This document shows, piece by piece, positions 25,551 through 33,694 of a stretch of 64,000 bases of DNA. A program made the position numbers and the translations under genes. The stretch's first letter is position 1; each line of letters opens with the position of its first letter. The DNA is from JAVKFY01 sp040223615 (GTDB taxonomy: Bacteria; Pseudomonadota; Alphaproteobacteria; GCA-2731375), in assembly GCA_040223615.1 (NCBI GenBank), contig JAVKFY010000005.1, forward strand, positions 1-64,000, read 5' to 3'. The notes beneath the pieces were generated by a model that saw only the letters and a list, made by a program, of their open reading frames with translations, did no database searches and was not told the origin of the DNA.

Positions 25551-26639
25551 TCAAGTCATGCGGCCGTGGCGCCGCATCAGGTCGACCAGCGCGTCGTGGC
25601 GGATGGCGCGGCAGACCTTGCCCGCCGGCTTCAGCGTCGCTGTGTCGTCCGCCGCCAGCATGGCGTTGATAACCGATTCCTCGATCGCCTCGACGGCCGC
25701 CAGGTAGATCGGATCGAGACGATCGCTGTTCACCGCCTCGAAGTGATTGAGATCATCCGCCATGCCCGGCAACGGCATCGCGTTGGCGACCGAGAACGCC
25801 AGGAAAATGTCGCCCGACGACTGCCCGCCGGGTGTGCCCAGCCGACCGATGCCGATGGACGCGCGCTTGGCCACGCCGCGAAGCTGGTGCGGTAGCAGCG
25901 GCAGGTCGGTGCCGATCACGACGATGATCGAGCCCTGTTCCTTGTCGCCGATCAACAGGTCGTCGCGCAGATGCCGGCCGACCGGCACGCCGAGCACGCT
26001 CAGCCAGTCGCGCCGGCCGTAGTTGGCCTGCACCAGCGCTCCCACGTGGTAGGACCTGCCGCCGAGATCGACCCGGCGCGAGGCGCTGCCGGTGCCGCCC
26101 TTGAACTCGAAGGCGATCATGCCGGTGCCGCCGCCGACATTGCCCTCCGCCACCGGGCCGGGCTTGGCGTCGTTCAGCGCCGCCAGCGCGTGCGCCTCGG
26201 TGACGTGCAGCCCGTTGATATCCGACAGCACCCCGTCATAGGTCTCCGCCACCACCGGCATCGCCCACAGGTGCTGGTCGTGCCACGCCTGGCCATAGGT
26301 CTCGATGGTCCAACGCACCGCCGCGTGATGCACGATGCCGACGGAGTGCGTGTTGGTGATGCAGATCGGGCCGACGAAGTAGCCGCCATCTTCGATCCAG
26401 TGCGTGCCGGTCATCTCGCCATTGCCGTTCAGCGCATGCCAGCCGGCCCACACCGGCTGGGGCTCGCGCACGCCCAGGCGCGGCACGATGGCGGTGACGC
26501 CGGTGCGCACCTGGCGCGGCGTGTCGGCGACGATGGTGGCGAAACCGACCCCGACGCCGGGCACGTCGGTGATCGCGTTGTGGGTGCCGGGCGCGCCGGC
26601 GAAGGGCAGGCCGAGGTCGCGTCCGCGCGGCTTGGTCAT
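25551..26639 (-). CDS. P1-family self-processing peptidase, DmpA-like
   Basis: The 362-residue N-terminal-nucleophile hydrolase is related to DmpA/beta-peptidyl aminopeptidases. It cleaves itself before the nucleophile Ser, here Ser237 in QGSIIVV, freeing that Ser as the catalytic N-terminus. Typical segments FKGGTGSASR and GTPGGQSSGDIFLAFS are present. The ATG at 26639 has GGGAGA upstream and gives normal length; a start at 26702 would add a tail with no support. No neighbour suggests a dedicated substrate. It is divergent from rfbF across a 105-base region that holds a CtrA-like site. Confidence 0.85.
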   Translation of the reverse strand: MTKPRGRDLGLPFAGAPGTHNAITDVPGVGVGFATIVADTPRQVRTGVTAIVPRLGVREPQPVWAGWHALNGNGEMTGTHWIEDGGYFVGPICITNTHSVGIVHHAAVRWTIETYGQAWHDQHLWAMPVVAETYDGVLSDINGLHVTEAHALAALNDAKPGPVAEGNVGGGTGMIAFEFKGGTGSASRRVDLGGRSYHVGALVQANYGRRDWLSVLGVPVGRHLRDDLLIGDKEQGSIIVVIGTDLPLLPHQLRGVAKRASIGIGRLGTPGGQSSGDIFLAFSVANAMPLPGMADDLNHFEAVNSDRLDPIYLAAVEAIEESVINAMLAADDTATLKPAGKVCRAIRHDALVDLMRRHGRMT

Positions 26640-26683
26640 CGTCGTTCTCCCTGCAATGCCAGCATGATAGCCGTGCCGACGCC

Positions 26684-26699
26684 TTAAGTGGGGCTTAAC
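26684..26699. promoter_or_regulatory. CtrA-type TTAA-N7-TTAAC box
   Basis: TTAA at 26684-26687, seven bases, then TTAAC at 26695-26699 exactly match the alphaproteobacterial CtrA consensus. A further TTAAC lies about 10 bases on. It is 45 bases before the rfbF start and also close to the divergent peptidase gene. Binding by CtrA is inference. Confidence 0.6.
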
Positions 26700-26744
26700 C
26701 ACAAGCCGTTAACCTCGCGCCAACGCTGCGAAGGAGTGCGGCCC

Positions 26745-27560
26745 ATGCGTACCGTCATACTCGCCGGTGGCTTCGGCACCCGGCTGTCGGAGAAGACCCA
26801 GGACATCCCGAAACCGATGGTCGAGGTCGGTGGCCGGCCGCTGCTGTGGCACATCATGCAGATGTATGCCCGCCACGGCTTCAAGGAGTTCGTGCTGGCG
26901 CTGGGCTACAAGCAGTGGGTGGTGAAGCAGTACTTCCTGCAGGCCAACCTGATGAACCGAGACGTCTCGGTCGACCTGTCGACCGGCGCGGTGCAGGGCC
27001 ACCGCAACGAGGCGCAGGACTGGCTGGTGCACATGTTCGACACCGGCCTGGAGACCATGACCGGCGGCCGCATCGGCCGGCTGCGCGAATGGCTCGGCGA
27101 CGACACCTTCATGCTGACCTACGGCGATGGCCTGTCCGACATCGACATCCGTGCCGTGATCGAGCTGCACAAGCGCGAGGGACGGCTGGCCACGATCACC
27201 GCGGTACGCCCGCCGGCGCGCTTCGGCGGCATCGTCTTCGACGGCGAGCAGGTGGTCGACTTCACCGAGAAGCCGCAGATCGGCGAGGGCTGGATCAACG
27301 GCGGCTTCATGGTGCTGGAGCCCGGCGTGCTGGACTACATCGACGGCGACGAGTCGGTGCTGGAGAAGTCGGTGCTGGAGCGCCTGGCCGCCGACGGCGA
27401 GCTGTCGGCCTACCAGCACGACGGCTACTGGCAGTGCTGCGACACGCTACGCGACCTGACCACGCTGCAGGCGATCTGGGATCGCGGCGACCCGCCCTGG
27501 ATGGCCGCGCCGGCCGCGCCCGAGCTGCCGGTCCTGCGTCGCGCCGCGGCAGGCGCCTGA
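26745..27560 (+). CDS. rfbF: Glucose-1-phosphate cytidylyltransferase
   Basis: The 271-residue enzyme makes CDP-glucose from glucose 1-phosphate and CTP, the entry to CDP-dideoxy sugars. It shows the RfbF signature LAGGFGTRLSEKT with catalytic IPKPMVEVGG, product-binding LTYGDGLSD, and the C-terminal GYWQCCDT region. Length is close to the usual ~257-260. AAGGAG lies 8 bases before the ATG. It is the only plus-strand gene of the block; rfbH and related genes are on the minus strand facing it. A CDP-glucose 4,6-dehydratase is not recognised nearby. Confidence 0.9.
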   Translation: MRTVILAGGFGTRLSEKTQDIPKPMVEVGGRPLLWHIMQMYARHGFKEFVLALGYKQWVVKQYFLQANLMNRDVSVDLSTGAVQGHRNEAQDWLVHMFDTGLETMTGGRIGRLREWLGDDTFMLTYGDGLSDIDIRAVIELHKREGRLATITAVRPPARFGGIVFDGEQVVDFTEKPQIGEGWINGGFMVLEPGVLDYIDGDESVLEKSVLERLAADGELSAYQHDGYWQCCDTLRDLTTLQAIWDRGDPPWMAAPAAPELPVLRRAAAGA

Positions 27561-27600
27561 CTTGCGCTTCGGCCAACCTTGCGGACATTCCTGATCGTCA

Positions 27601-27618
27601 CCCCGGACTTGATCCGGG
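27601..27618. repeat. REP-like palindromic intergenic repeat, copy 1
   Basis: CCCCGGACTTGATCCGGG lies between the convergent rfbF and CgeB-like genes. Its arms CCCGGA/TCCGGG pair around CTTGA. The same 18 bases recur at 55665-55682, also between genes. Palindromes of this form are common intergenic repeats in alphaproteobacteria and may also end transcription. Confidence 0.7.
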
Positions 27619-27636
27619 CGCGATGTTTGCGATCCG

Positions 27637-28905
27637 CTACCGACCTGCCATCAACTTGGATGGCGGCGCAGGGCCGGCATGGCCTCGTCTAGCTGGCCTC
27701 GCGCCGGCCCTCGGCCTCAGTTTCGTGATGGTGCTGAGTAGCCGGCGAGCGTTCTCGCCATGGATGTCGATGGCGTCCATCTTGCGTCGCGCCGCCTCCA
27801 TCGTACGGAAGGCATCCTCCGGCCGCTCCAGCCAGTCGGTCAGCTTGGCGGCCGCGTCGCCGTCGCTGAGGTCGAAGCCGATGATTTCCTCGCCGTCCAC
27901 GAAGGTTTCCGCGACGCCGGGGTTCAGATCGGTCATCACCGCCGCGCCGGCATCGATGCCATGCATGACGCGTTCGTGTACGTAGCGCGGGAAGGCGGGA
28001 CCGAGATTGATGACAATCCGGGCCGAGCGATACTCGTCGAACAAGGCCGGCATGGTCATGGTGCCGAACTTGCGGCGCCGACCAAGCTTGTCGAACTCCG
28101 GAAAGCCTTCGCCATGGAACCGCACCGGCAGGTCGACGAGCTGGCGCGTCACGAACTGTCGCCGCCATAGCTTCACGTAGGCATCGACCAGCATGGTGAG
28201 CGTCGCCTGGTCGGTCTTGTCGAGCTCCACGGCGCGGTCCAGCGCCGCCGCCTCGACGGCGCGGAAGGGGGGCATCGTCAGGTCGCGCACGCTGCTCTCG
28301 ATCGCCTGCCAGACCAGTTTGGCGAGTATCGGCGACAGCAGCTGGATTTTCTGCGCCGTGGAGTCGAGGTTCATCGAGAAGTGCGTCAGGTTGACCGGCA
28401 GCACCGCCACCTTCTCGCGCTTCATGTAGCCGTCGAGGTCGACCGGCAGGCGCGGCAGCGAAGGGTGCTTGCCGATCCCCAGGTTGAGTTCCACTGCCGG
28501 CGAGGCGGCGCTGATATACTTGTGCCAGTAGTCGATGTGCGCCTGATCGAGGGCACCCAGCACGACGTTATCCGCGTTGGCGGGCAGTACGTCGTTGGCC
28601 GTGTTGCGGAAGATCGCCGGATGGTCGAACAGCCACATCACCAGGGGTACGGAGGTGACCTCGTGCAGCGGCTTGTCGCCGACTTCCAGCTGCATGCCGT
28701 AGAACGAGATCGACACGATGCACAAGAACGCCTCCGGCTGTTCCAGCACCGCGGCGATGGCCGTATCCCGGGCCCGGTCGTCGCGCACCGAGACACCGAT
28801 CACGTCGCAGCCGAGCGGCGCGAACCCCGAGGCCAGGCCCTCCTGGTAGACCAGGTCGTTGCTATGGCCGCTGTGCAGCACCAGGACAGTGGGGCGATCA
28901 CTCAT
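27637..28905 (-). CDS. CgeB-like glycosyltransferase
   Basis: The 422-residue protein begins LVLHSGHSNDLVYQ and ends with a GT-B-like C-domain: LFDEYRSARIVINLGP, VHERVMHGIDAGAAVMTD and EEIIGFDLSDGDAAAKL. This matches the CgeB/Glyco_trans_1_2 pattern (nucleotide-sugar-binding end with spore-maturation-like motif). AGGAG lies 10 bases before the ATG at 28905. It is the last gene of the minus-strand sugar block, 14 bases after rfbH. It probably transfers the CDP- or UDP-linked sugar made upstream onto a glycan. The N-half (residues 1-200) has no motif I know. Confidence 0.58.
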   Translation of the reverse strand: MSDRPTVLVLHSGHSNDLVYQEGLASGFAPLGCDVIGVSVRDDRARDTAIAAVLEQPEAFLCIVSISFYGMQLEVGDKPLHEVTSVPLVMWLFDHPAIFRNTANDVLPANADNVVLGALDQAHIDYWHKYISAASPAVELNLGIGKHPSLPRLPVDLDGYMKREKVAVLPVNLTHFSMNLDSTAQKIQLLSPILAKLVWQAIESSVRDLTMPPFRAVEAAALDRAVELDKTDQATLTMLVDAYVKLWRRQFVTRQLVDLPVRFHGEGFPEFDKLGRRRKFGTMTMPALFDEYRSARIVINLGPAFPRYVHERVMHGIDAGAAVMTDLNPGVAETFVDGEEIIGFDLSDGDAAAKLTDWLERPEDAFRTMEAARRKMDAIDIHGENARRLLSTITKLRPRAGARPARRGHAGPAPPSKLMAGR

Positions 28906-28919
28906 ATGCGGTAGTCTCC

Positions 28920-30272
28920 TCAGGCCTTGCGGCCGAAAAATCCGGCGATCTGGTCGATCACGTAGTCGACCATGTCGTCCGACAGTCCCGGATAGACGCC
29001 GATGAAGAAGGTGTCGCGCATGATGCGGTCGGTCTGGGTGAGCTCGCCGAAGACCCGGCGCTCGATGTGCTGAAAGCCCGGCTGCTTCAGGATGTTGCCG
29101 CCGAACACCAGCCGGGTCTCGATATTGGCCAGCTCCAGGTGGCTGGTCAGCGCGTTGCGGTCGACGCCGTCTGCCACCGTGATCGGGAAGCCGAACGGCG
29201 AGATCTCCGCCCGCGCATCGACGATCGGTAGGGTCAGCACGTCCTGGAACCGCTTCAGGCCGTCGATATAGCGCCGGAAGTTGCGCCGCCGCGCGGCGAC
29301 GAACTGCTCGATCTTGTCGAACTGGGCGCAGCCGACGGCCGCCTGCATGTCGGAGACCTTCAGGTTGTAGCCCAGGTTGGTGTAGACGTATTTGTGGTCG
29401 TAACCGGCCGGCAGGTCGCCCAGTTGCCACCCGAAACGCTTGCCGCAGGTGTCGTTCTTGCCTGGATCGCACCAGCAGTCGCGGCCCCAGTCGCGGATCG
29501 AGGTCGCGGTGCGCACCAGCCGGTGGTCGTTGACCACCACGCCGCCGCCTTCACCCATGGTGATGTGGTGCGCGGGGTAGAAGCTGAGCGACGACATCTG
29601 CCCGAAGGTGCCCAGCGGCTTGCCGTCGTAGGTGCCGCCGAGCGCGTCGCAGCCGTCCTCCAGGACCCACAGGTCGTGCTTCGCCGCGACCGCCATGATG
29701 GTTTCCATGTCGCACGGGTTGCCGACCGTGTGCGGCACGAAGATCGCGCGTGTACGCGGACCGACGGCGGCCTCGATCTGCTTCGGGTCGATGTTGTAGG
29801 TGCCGACCTCGCAGTCGACGAACACCGGCACCAGACCGTGCTGCACGATCGGGGTCAGCGTGGTGGGGAAGGTGACGGCTGGCGTGATCACTTCGTCGCC
29901 GGGCACCATCCGGCCCGGCCCCTTGCCCTTCAGCCGCTCGTCCAGCGGCCGGGCACACAAGGTCGCCAGCATCAGCAGGTTGGCCGACGAGCCGGAGTTC
30001 ACCAGCAGGAACCGCCGGGCGCCGAATTTCTTCTTCATCTTATGTTCGAATTCAGCGGCATAAGGCCCTGATGTAAGCCAAAAATCGAGGCTTGAATCGA
30101 CCAGGTTCACCATCTCGCGGTCGTCGTAGACGCGGCCGGCATAACCGATCCGGCTTTCGCCCGGCACGAACGGTTTCGGGCGGTGCGCGATGCGCCAGTA
30201 GTCGCGCACCTTGTCGAGAATATCGGCCTTCAGCGCGGCGGCGTCGTCGACTTTGGACAGCGGGGCGGTCAT
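28920..30272 (-). CDS. rfbH: CDP-4-keto-6-deoxy-D-glucose 3-dehydratase
   Basis: The 450-residue PLP/iron-sulfur enzyme removes the C3 hydroxyl of CDP-4-keto-6-deoxyglucose on the way to 3,6-dideoxyhexoses. In place of the usual PLP lysine it has His235 in SFYPAHHITMGEGG, the hallmark of this enzyme (E1). The cluster-binding cysteines are plausible in DCWCDPG and NDTCGKR. AAGGAG precedes the ATG at 30272, and the start overlaps the upstream UDP-glucose dehydrogenase stop as ATGA. It needs an E3-type reductase (RfbI/AscD), which is not obvious in the window. Confidence 0.92.
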   Translation of the reverse strand: MTAPLSKVDDAAALKADILDKVRDYWRIAHRPKPFVPGESRIGYAGRVYDDREMVNLVDSSLDFWLTSGPYAAEFEHKMKKKFGARRFLLVNSGSSANLLMLATLCARPLDERLKGKGPGRMVPGDEVITPAVTFPTTLTPIVQHGLVPVFVDCEVGTYNIDPKQIEAAVGPRTRAIFVPHTVGNPCDMETIMAVAAKHDLWVLEDGCDALGGTYDGKPLGTFGQMSSLSFYPAHHITMGEGGGVVVNDHRLVRTATSIRDWGRDCWCDPGKNDTCGKRFGWQLGDLPAGYDHKYVYTNLGYNLKVSDMQAAVGCAQFDKIEQFVAARRRNFRRYIDGLKRFQDVLTLPIVDARAEISPFGFPITVADGVDRNALTSHLELANIETRLVFGGNILKQPGFQHIERRVFGELTQTDRIMRDTFFIGVYPGLSDDMVDYVIDQIAGFFGRKA

Positions 30273-31663
30273 GCGGCGGCTCCTTCGGTGCCGGGCTCGA
30301 TGGCCTGGCCGATCGGTAGGTAGGTGAGGGTCTTCGGCAGCGTGGTGCCGCTCAGCAGGTTGCGCCCGTCGACGACGATGGCCTGGGCCATGCGCGGTGC
30401 CAGCGCGGTCCAGTCCAGCGCGGCGAATTCCGGCCAAGCGGTGGCGATCACCGCCGCGTCGGCGGCCTCCAACGCCTCCGCCGCATCCAGGCAGGTGCGG
30501 CACAGGTCGGTGACCGACGCCGGCGCGAGTTTCGAGACGATGGGATCGTAGGCACGCACGTCGGCGCCGGCTTCGCGCAGTCGCTGCAACGTCGCCAATG
30601 CTGGCGAGTCGCGCAGGTCGTCGGTGTCCGGCTTGAACGCCAGGCCGAGCAGCGCGACCTTGCGGCCGGCCAAGCCACCCAGCGCCTTGGACAGCAGATC
30701 GAGCACCCGTTCCGGCCGAGCCTGGTTCACCGTCATCACCGCGTCGAGCAGCGGCGAGGGGGCGTCGATGCCGCGCGCGAACATGCGCAGCGCGTTGACG
30801 TCCTTCGGCAGGCAGGAGCCGCCGAAGCCGGCCCCGGCCATCAGGTAACTCAGGATACCCGGCCGCACCGGCTTGCCGTCGACGATCGGCATCAGCCGGC
30901 GGTCGTGGTGCACGCCCGACATCACCACGTCGACGTCGGTGCCGGGCATCGCCTCGCACAGGCCGGCGATCTCGTTGGAGAAGCTGACCATGGTCGCGAG
31001 CAGGCTGTTCGAGGCGTACTTGATCAGCTCGGCGTTGCGCAGGTTGGTGCGCAACTTGGGGCAGGTGAAGCCGTCGTAGAGGCCCATCACCGCGTCGACC
31101 GAGGCGTTGTCCCAGCCGCCGACCACGATCCGATCCGGGTCCATGAAGTCGGCGACGGCGGAGCCTTCGCGCAGGAATTCCGGGTTCATCGCCAGCCCGA
31201 AGTCGCCGGCGGCTTTGCCCGAACCGTCCTCGATGGCGGCGCGGACCACGGTGTCGGTCGTGCCCGGCACGACGGTCGACTTGACGATGATGGTGAAGCG
31301 GTCGGTGCGGTTGGCGATCGCGGCGCCGATCTCGCGGGCCGCGCCCTCGACCTGGCGCAGGTCGATCCTATCGCCGTCGCCAGGCGTGCCGACGGCGATG
31401 ATCGCCAGGTCGGCGGCGGCGACCGCGCCGGCCAGGTCGGTCCCGGCGGTCAGGCGCCCGTCGCGGCGCAGCGATTGCAGCATCTCGGTCAGGCCGGGCT
31501 CGTGCAGCGGCGACGCGCCGGCATTCACCGCGTCGACGCGGTTCTGGTCGCGGTCGACCACGATCACCCGGTGGCCCAGGCTGGCCAGGCACGCGCCGCT
31601 GACCAGGCCGACATAGCCGGCACCGACAACGACGATACGGGCGGGGGCGGCGCTCTGCGTCAT
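30269..31663 (-). CDS. UDP-glucose 6-dehydrogenase family protein
   Basis: The 464-residue enzyme oxidises a nucleotide sugar C6 alcohol to the acid, most likely UDP-glucose to UDP-glucuronate. The NAD motif GAGYVGL opens the protein, STVVPGTT and NPEFLREG follow, and the catalytic cysteine is Cys284 in GFGGSCLPKD. It lies between a UXS-like gene upstream and rfbH downstream, with 4-base ATGA overlaps on both sides. With the UXS-like neighbour it would supply UDP-xylose or a related pentose. Confidence 0.9.
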   Translation of the reverse strand: MTQSAAPARIVVVGAGYVGLVSGACLASLGHRVIVVDRDQNRVDAVNAGASPLHEPGLTEMLQSLRRDGRLTAGTDLAGAVAAADLAIIAVGTPGDGDRIDLRQVEGAAREIGAAIANRTDRFTIIVKSTVVPGTTDTVVRAAIEDGSGKAAGDFGLAMNPEFLREGSAVADFMDPDRIVVGGWDNASVDAVMGLYDGFTCPKLRTNLRNAELIKYASNSLLATMVSFSNEIAGLCEAMPGTDVDVVMSGVHHDRRLMPIVDGKPVRPGILSYLMAGAGFGGSCLPKDVNALRMFARGIDAPSPLLDAVMTVNQARPERVLDLLSKALGGLAGRKVALLGLAFKPDTDDLRDSPALATLQRLREAGADVRAYDPIVSKLAPASVTDLCRTCLDAAEALEAADAAVIATAWPEFAALDWTALAPRMAQAIVVDGRNLLSGTTLPKTLTYLPIGQAIEPGTEGAAA

Positions 31664-32736
31664 GCCGCGGCCTCCTCCAGCTCGGCGTAGGAGGCCAGCG
31701 TCCGGCTCAACGCCTCTTCCAGTGGGACCTGGGGCTCCCAGCCCAGCCCGCGCAGCTTGTCCAGCACCGGACAGCGGCGCTGCGGGTTGTCGGTCAGGTA
31801 GTCGGCATCGTCGCTGACCTGGTGCGTGACGCTGAGCGGCGGGTCGCTGGCGATCCGCGCCATCAGCTTGGCCAGGTCGAGCATGGAGATTTCCTGCTCG
31901 TCGTTGCCGACGTTGAAGGCCTCGCCGGCGACGTCGGCCAGCAGCACGGTCAGCATCCCGCGCACCGCGTCGGCGACGTAGCAGAAGGACCGTGTCGCGC
32001 GGCCGTCGGAGAACAGCACGATCGGCTGGCGCGCCAACGCGGCGGTCATCAGGTCGGGGATCACCCGCTTGTCGTCGATCCGCTGGCCCGGGCCGAACAC
32101 GTTGAACGGCCGGATGATCTTCGCCGGCACGTCGTAGAGCTGGTGGTAGGTGACTGCCAGCGTCTCTGCCAGCCGCTTGCTCTCGTCGTAGCAGGCACGC
32201 GGACCGGTGCAGGAGACGTTGCCGCGATAGTCCTCCGGCGTCGGGATCATGTCCGGCGTCGGGTCGCCGTAGATCTCCGACGTGCTCATCACCAGAACGC
32301 CCTTGGCGTGGCGGTCGACGGCGAGGTCGAGCATCCGCCGCGTGCCGCCGACATTGGCGTCGATGGTCTCCAGCGGGTACTGGCGATAGAACGGCGGCGA
32401 GGCGATGGAGGCGCCGTGCACGATCCAGTCGGCACCGCCGGCGTGGGTCCAGGCGGCGGTGATGTCGTGCTTCAGCAGTTCCACGTCCGGGCGATTGGCC
32501 AGGTGCGCCAGCCGCTCCGGCAGGCCGGTCAGCATGTTGTCGACCGCGATCACGGTCATCGGCTCGCCGGCGCCGAGATCGTTCCAGGCGACCAGGCAGT
32601 CGACCAGGAAGCTGCCCAGGAAACCGCCGGCGCCGGTGACGATCACCGTGTCGCCGGCCGCCTTGGCGAGCTGCGGCGCCATTGCCTCGGCGACGGCGCG
32701 CGCGTCCTGCTGAATGATGCGGCTGATCTTGGCCAT
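31660..32736 (-). CDS. UDP-glucuronate decarboxylase-like epimerase
   Basis: The 358-residue extended SDR has VTGAGGFLGS for NAD, STSEIYGDP, and GPRACYDESKR, which closely resembles the UDP-xylose synthase (UXS) active site with Tyr/Lys. It would turn UDP-glucuronate, made by the dehydrogenase downstream, into UDP-xylose. The N-terminal 25 residues are helical and extra. It overlaps the dehydrogenase gene by 4 bases. Another SDR reaction cannot be ruled out. Confidence 0.75.
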   Translation of the reverse strand: MAKISRIIQQDARAVAEAMAPQLAKAAGDTVIVTGAGGFLGSFLVDCLVAWNDLGAGEPMTVIAVDNMLTGLPERLAHLANRPDVELLKHDITAAWTHAGGADWIVHGASIASPPFYRQYPLETIDANVGGTRRMLDLAVDRHAKGVLVMSTSEIYGDPTPDMIPTPEDYRGNVSCTGPRACYDESKRLAETLAVTYHQLYDVPAKIIRPFNVFGPGQRIDDKRVIPDLMTAALARQPIVLFSDGRATRSFCYVADAVRGMLTVLLADVAGEAFNVGNDEQEISMLDLAKLMARIASDPPLSVTHQVSDDADYLTDNPQRRCPVLDKLRGLGWEPQVPLEEALSRTLASYAELEEAAA

Positions 32737-32755
32737 GTTTCCGTCCGTCTTTGAT

Positions 32756-33694
32756 CTACGCCGCGGCGCGTTGCTGCGCGCGGAACCAGTCGATGGTGCG
32801 CCCCAGCCCGTCTTCCAGATCGACGCGCGGGGCCCAGTTCAGGTGAGTCTCGGCGCGCGAGCGGTCGCCGGACTGCACCCACATCTCGCCGTCGCGATAG
32901 GGCAGAGCGCCGAACTCGGCCCGCGCCCGTCCGCCGACCAGGCGCAGGATGGTCTCGACCACGTCGCGGATCGGCGTGCCGATGCCGCTGGCGAGGTTGA
33001 TCGCCTCCATGTCGTTGCCGATCGGCGCGTCCGCGGCAGCGGCGATGCCGGCGGCGACGTCGTCGATGTAGACGAAGTCGCGCTGCTGCCGGCCCTCGGT
33101 CGTGGCGATGGTGCTGCCGGCCAGTGCCTTGGCGATGGTGGCGGCGATCAGGGTGCCGGGCGGCATCCACGGACCGTAGGGCGTGAACAGCCGCAACGAG
33201 ATCACCGGGAGTCCATGACCACGGCGCAGGCTTTGCAGCAGCAGGTGCGCGCCGGCCTTGGCGGCGCCGTAGACGTTGGTGGGCCGCAGCGGATGGTCTT
33301 CCGCCATCGCCGTGCCCTCGCCGTACTCGAAGCACGAGGCGACGTGCACCAGCCGCCGCGCCGGGTGTCGCAGCAGGGCATCGGCGAGATTATAGGTGGT
33401 CTCGACGTTGCCGCGCAGGACGGCGCGGTCGTCGCTGCGGTCGACGACGCCGGCGGCGGCCAGGTGATAGACCGCGTCGGGCCGGGTTTCCCGCACCGCG
33501 CGAGCGACCGCGTCGGCATCGAGCAGGTCGGCCTCGACGATGCGTAGATCGCCACGCATCGGCTTGAGGCGTGGCGCTTCCGCGCGGCCGGGCCGGACCA
33601 GCGCGGTTACGTCGGAGCCGTCGTCGAGCAGCCGTCGGCACAGCGCCGCGCCGACGAAGCCGGCCGCCCCGGTGATCAACGCACGCTCAGCCAT
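32756..33694 (-). CDS. NAD-dependent sugar epimerase/reductase, RfbJ-like candidate
   Basis: The 312-residue SDR has ALITGAAGFVGA, HVASCFEYGE and VYGAAKAGAH (Tyr/Lys), and C-terminal RDFVYIDDVAAG. In a block with rfbF and rfbH a reductase of the RfbJ (CDP-abequose/paratose synthase) type would be needed, and this gene is the best candidate. It starts at the ATG at 33694, overlapping the upstream FAD gene by 8 bases. The role is inferred from context. Confidence 0.68.
   Translation of the reverse strand: MAERALITGAAGFVGAALCRRLLDDGSDVTALVRPGRAEAPRLKPMRGDLRIVEADLLDADAVARAVRETRPDAVYHLAAAGVVDRSDDRAVLRGNVETTYNLADALLRHPARRLVHVASCFEYGEGTAMAEDHPLRPTNVYGAAKAGAHLLLQSLRRGHGLPVISLRLFTPYGPWMPPGTLIAATIAKALAGSTIATTEGRQQRDFVYIDDVAAGIAAAADAPIGNDMEAINLASGIGTPIRDVVETILRLVGGRARAEFGALPYRDGEMWVQSGDRSRAETHLNWAPRVDLEDGLGRTIDWFRAQQRAAA

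Noticed and set aside
31660..33694. CDP-glucose 4,6-dehydratase (RfbG) in the rfb block
   Set aside because: Neither SDR has an RfbG-type N-terminus; one is UXS-like and the other RfbJ-like.
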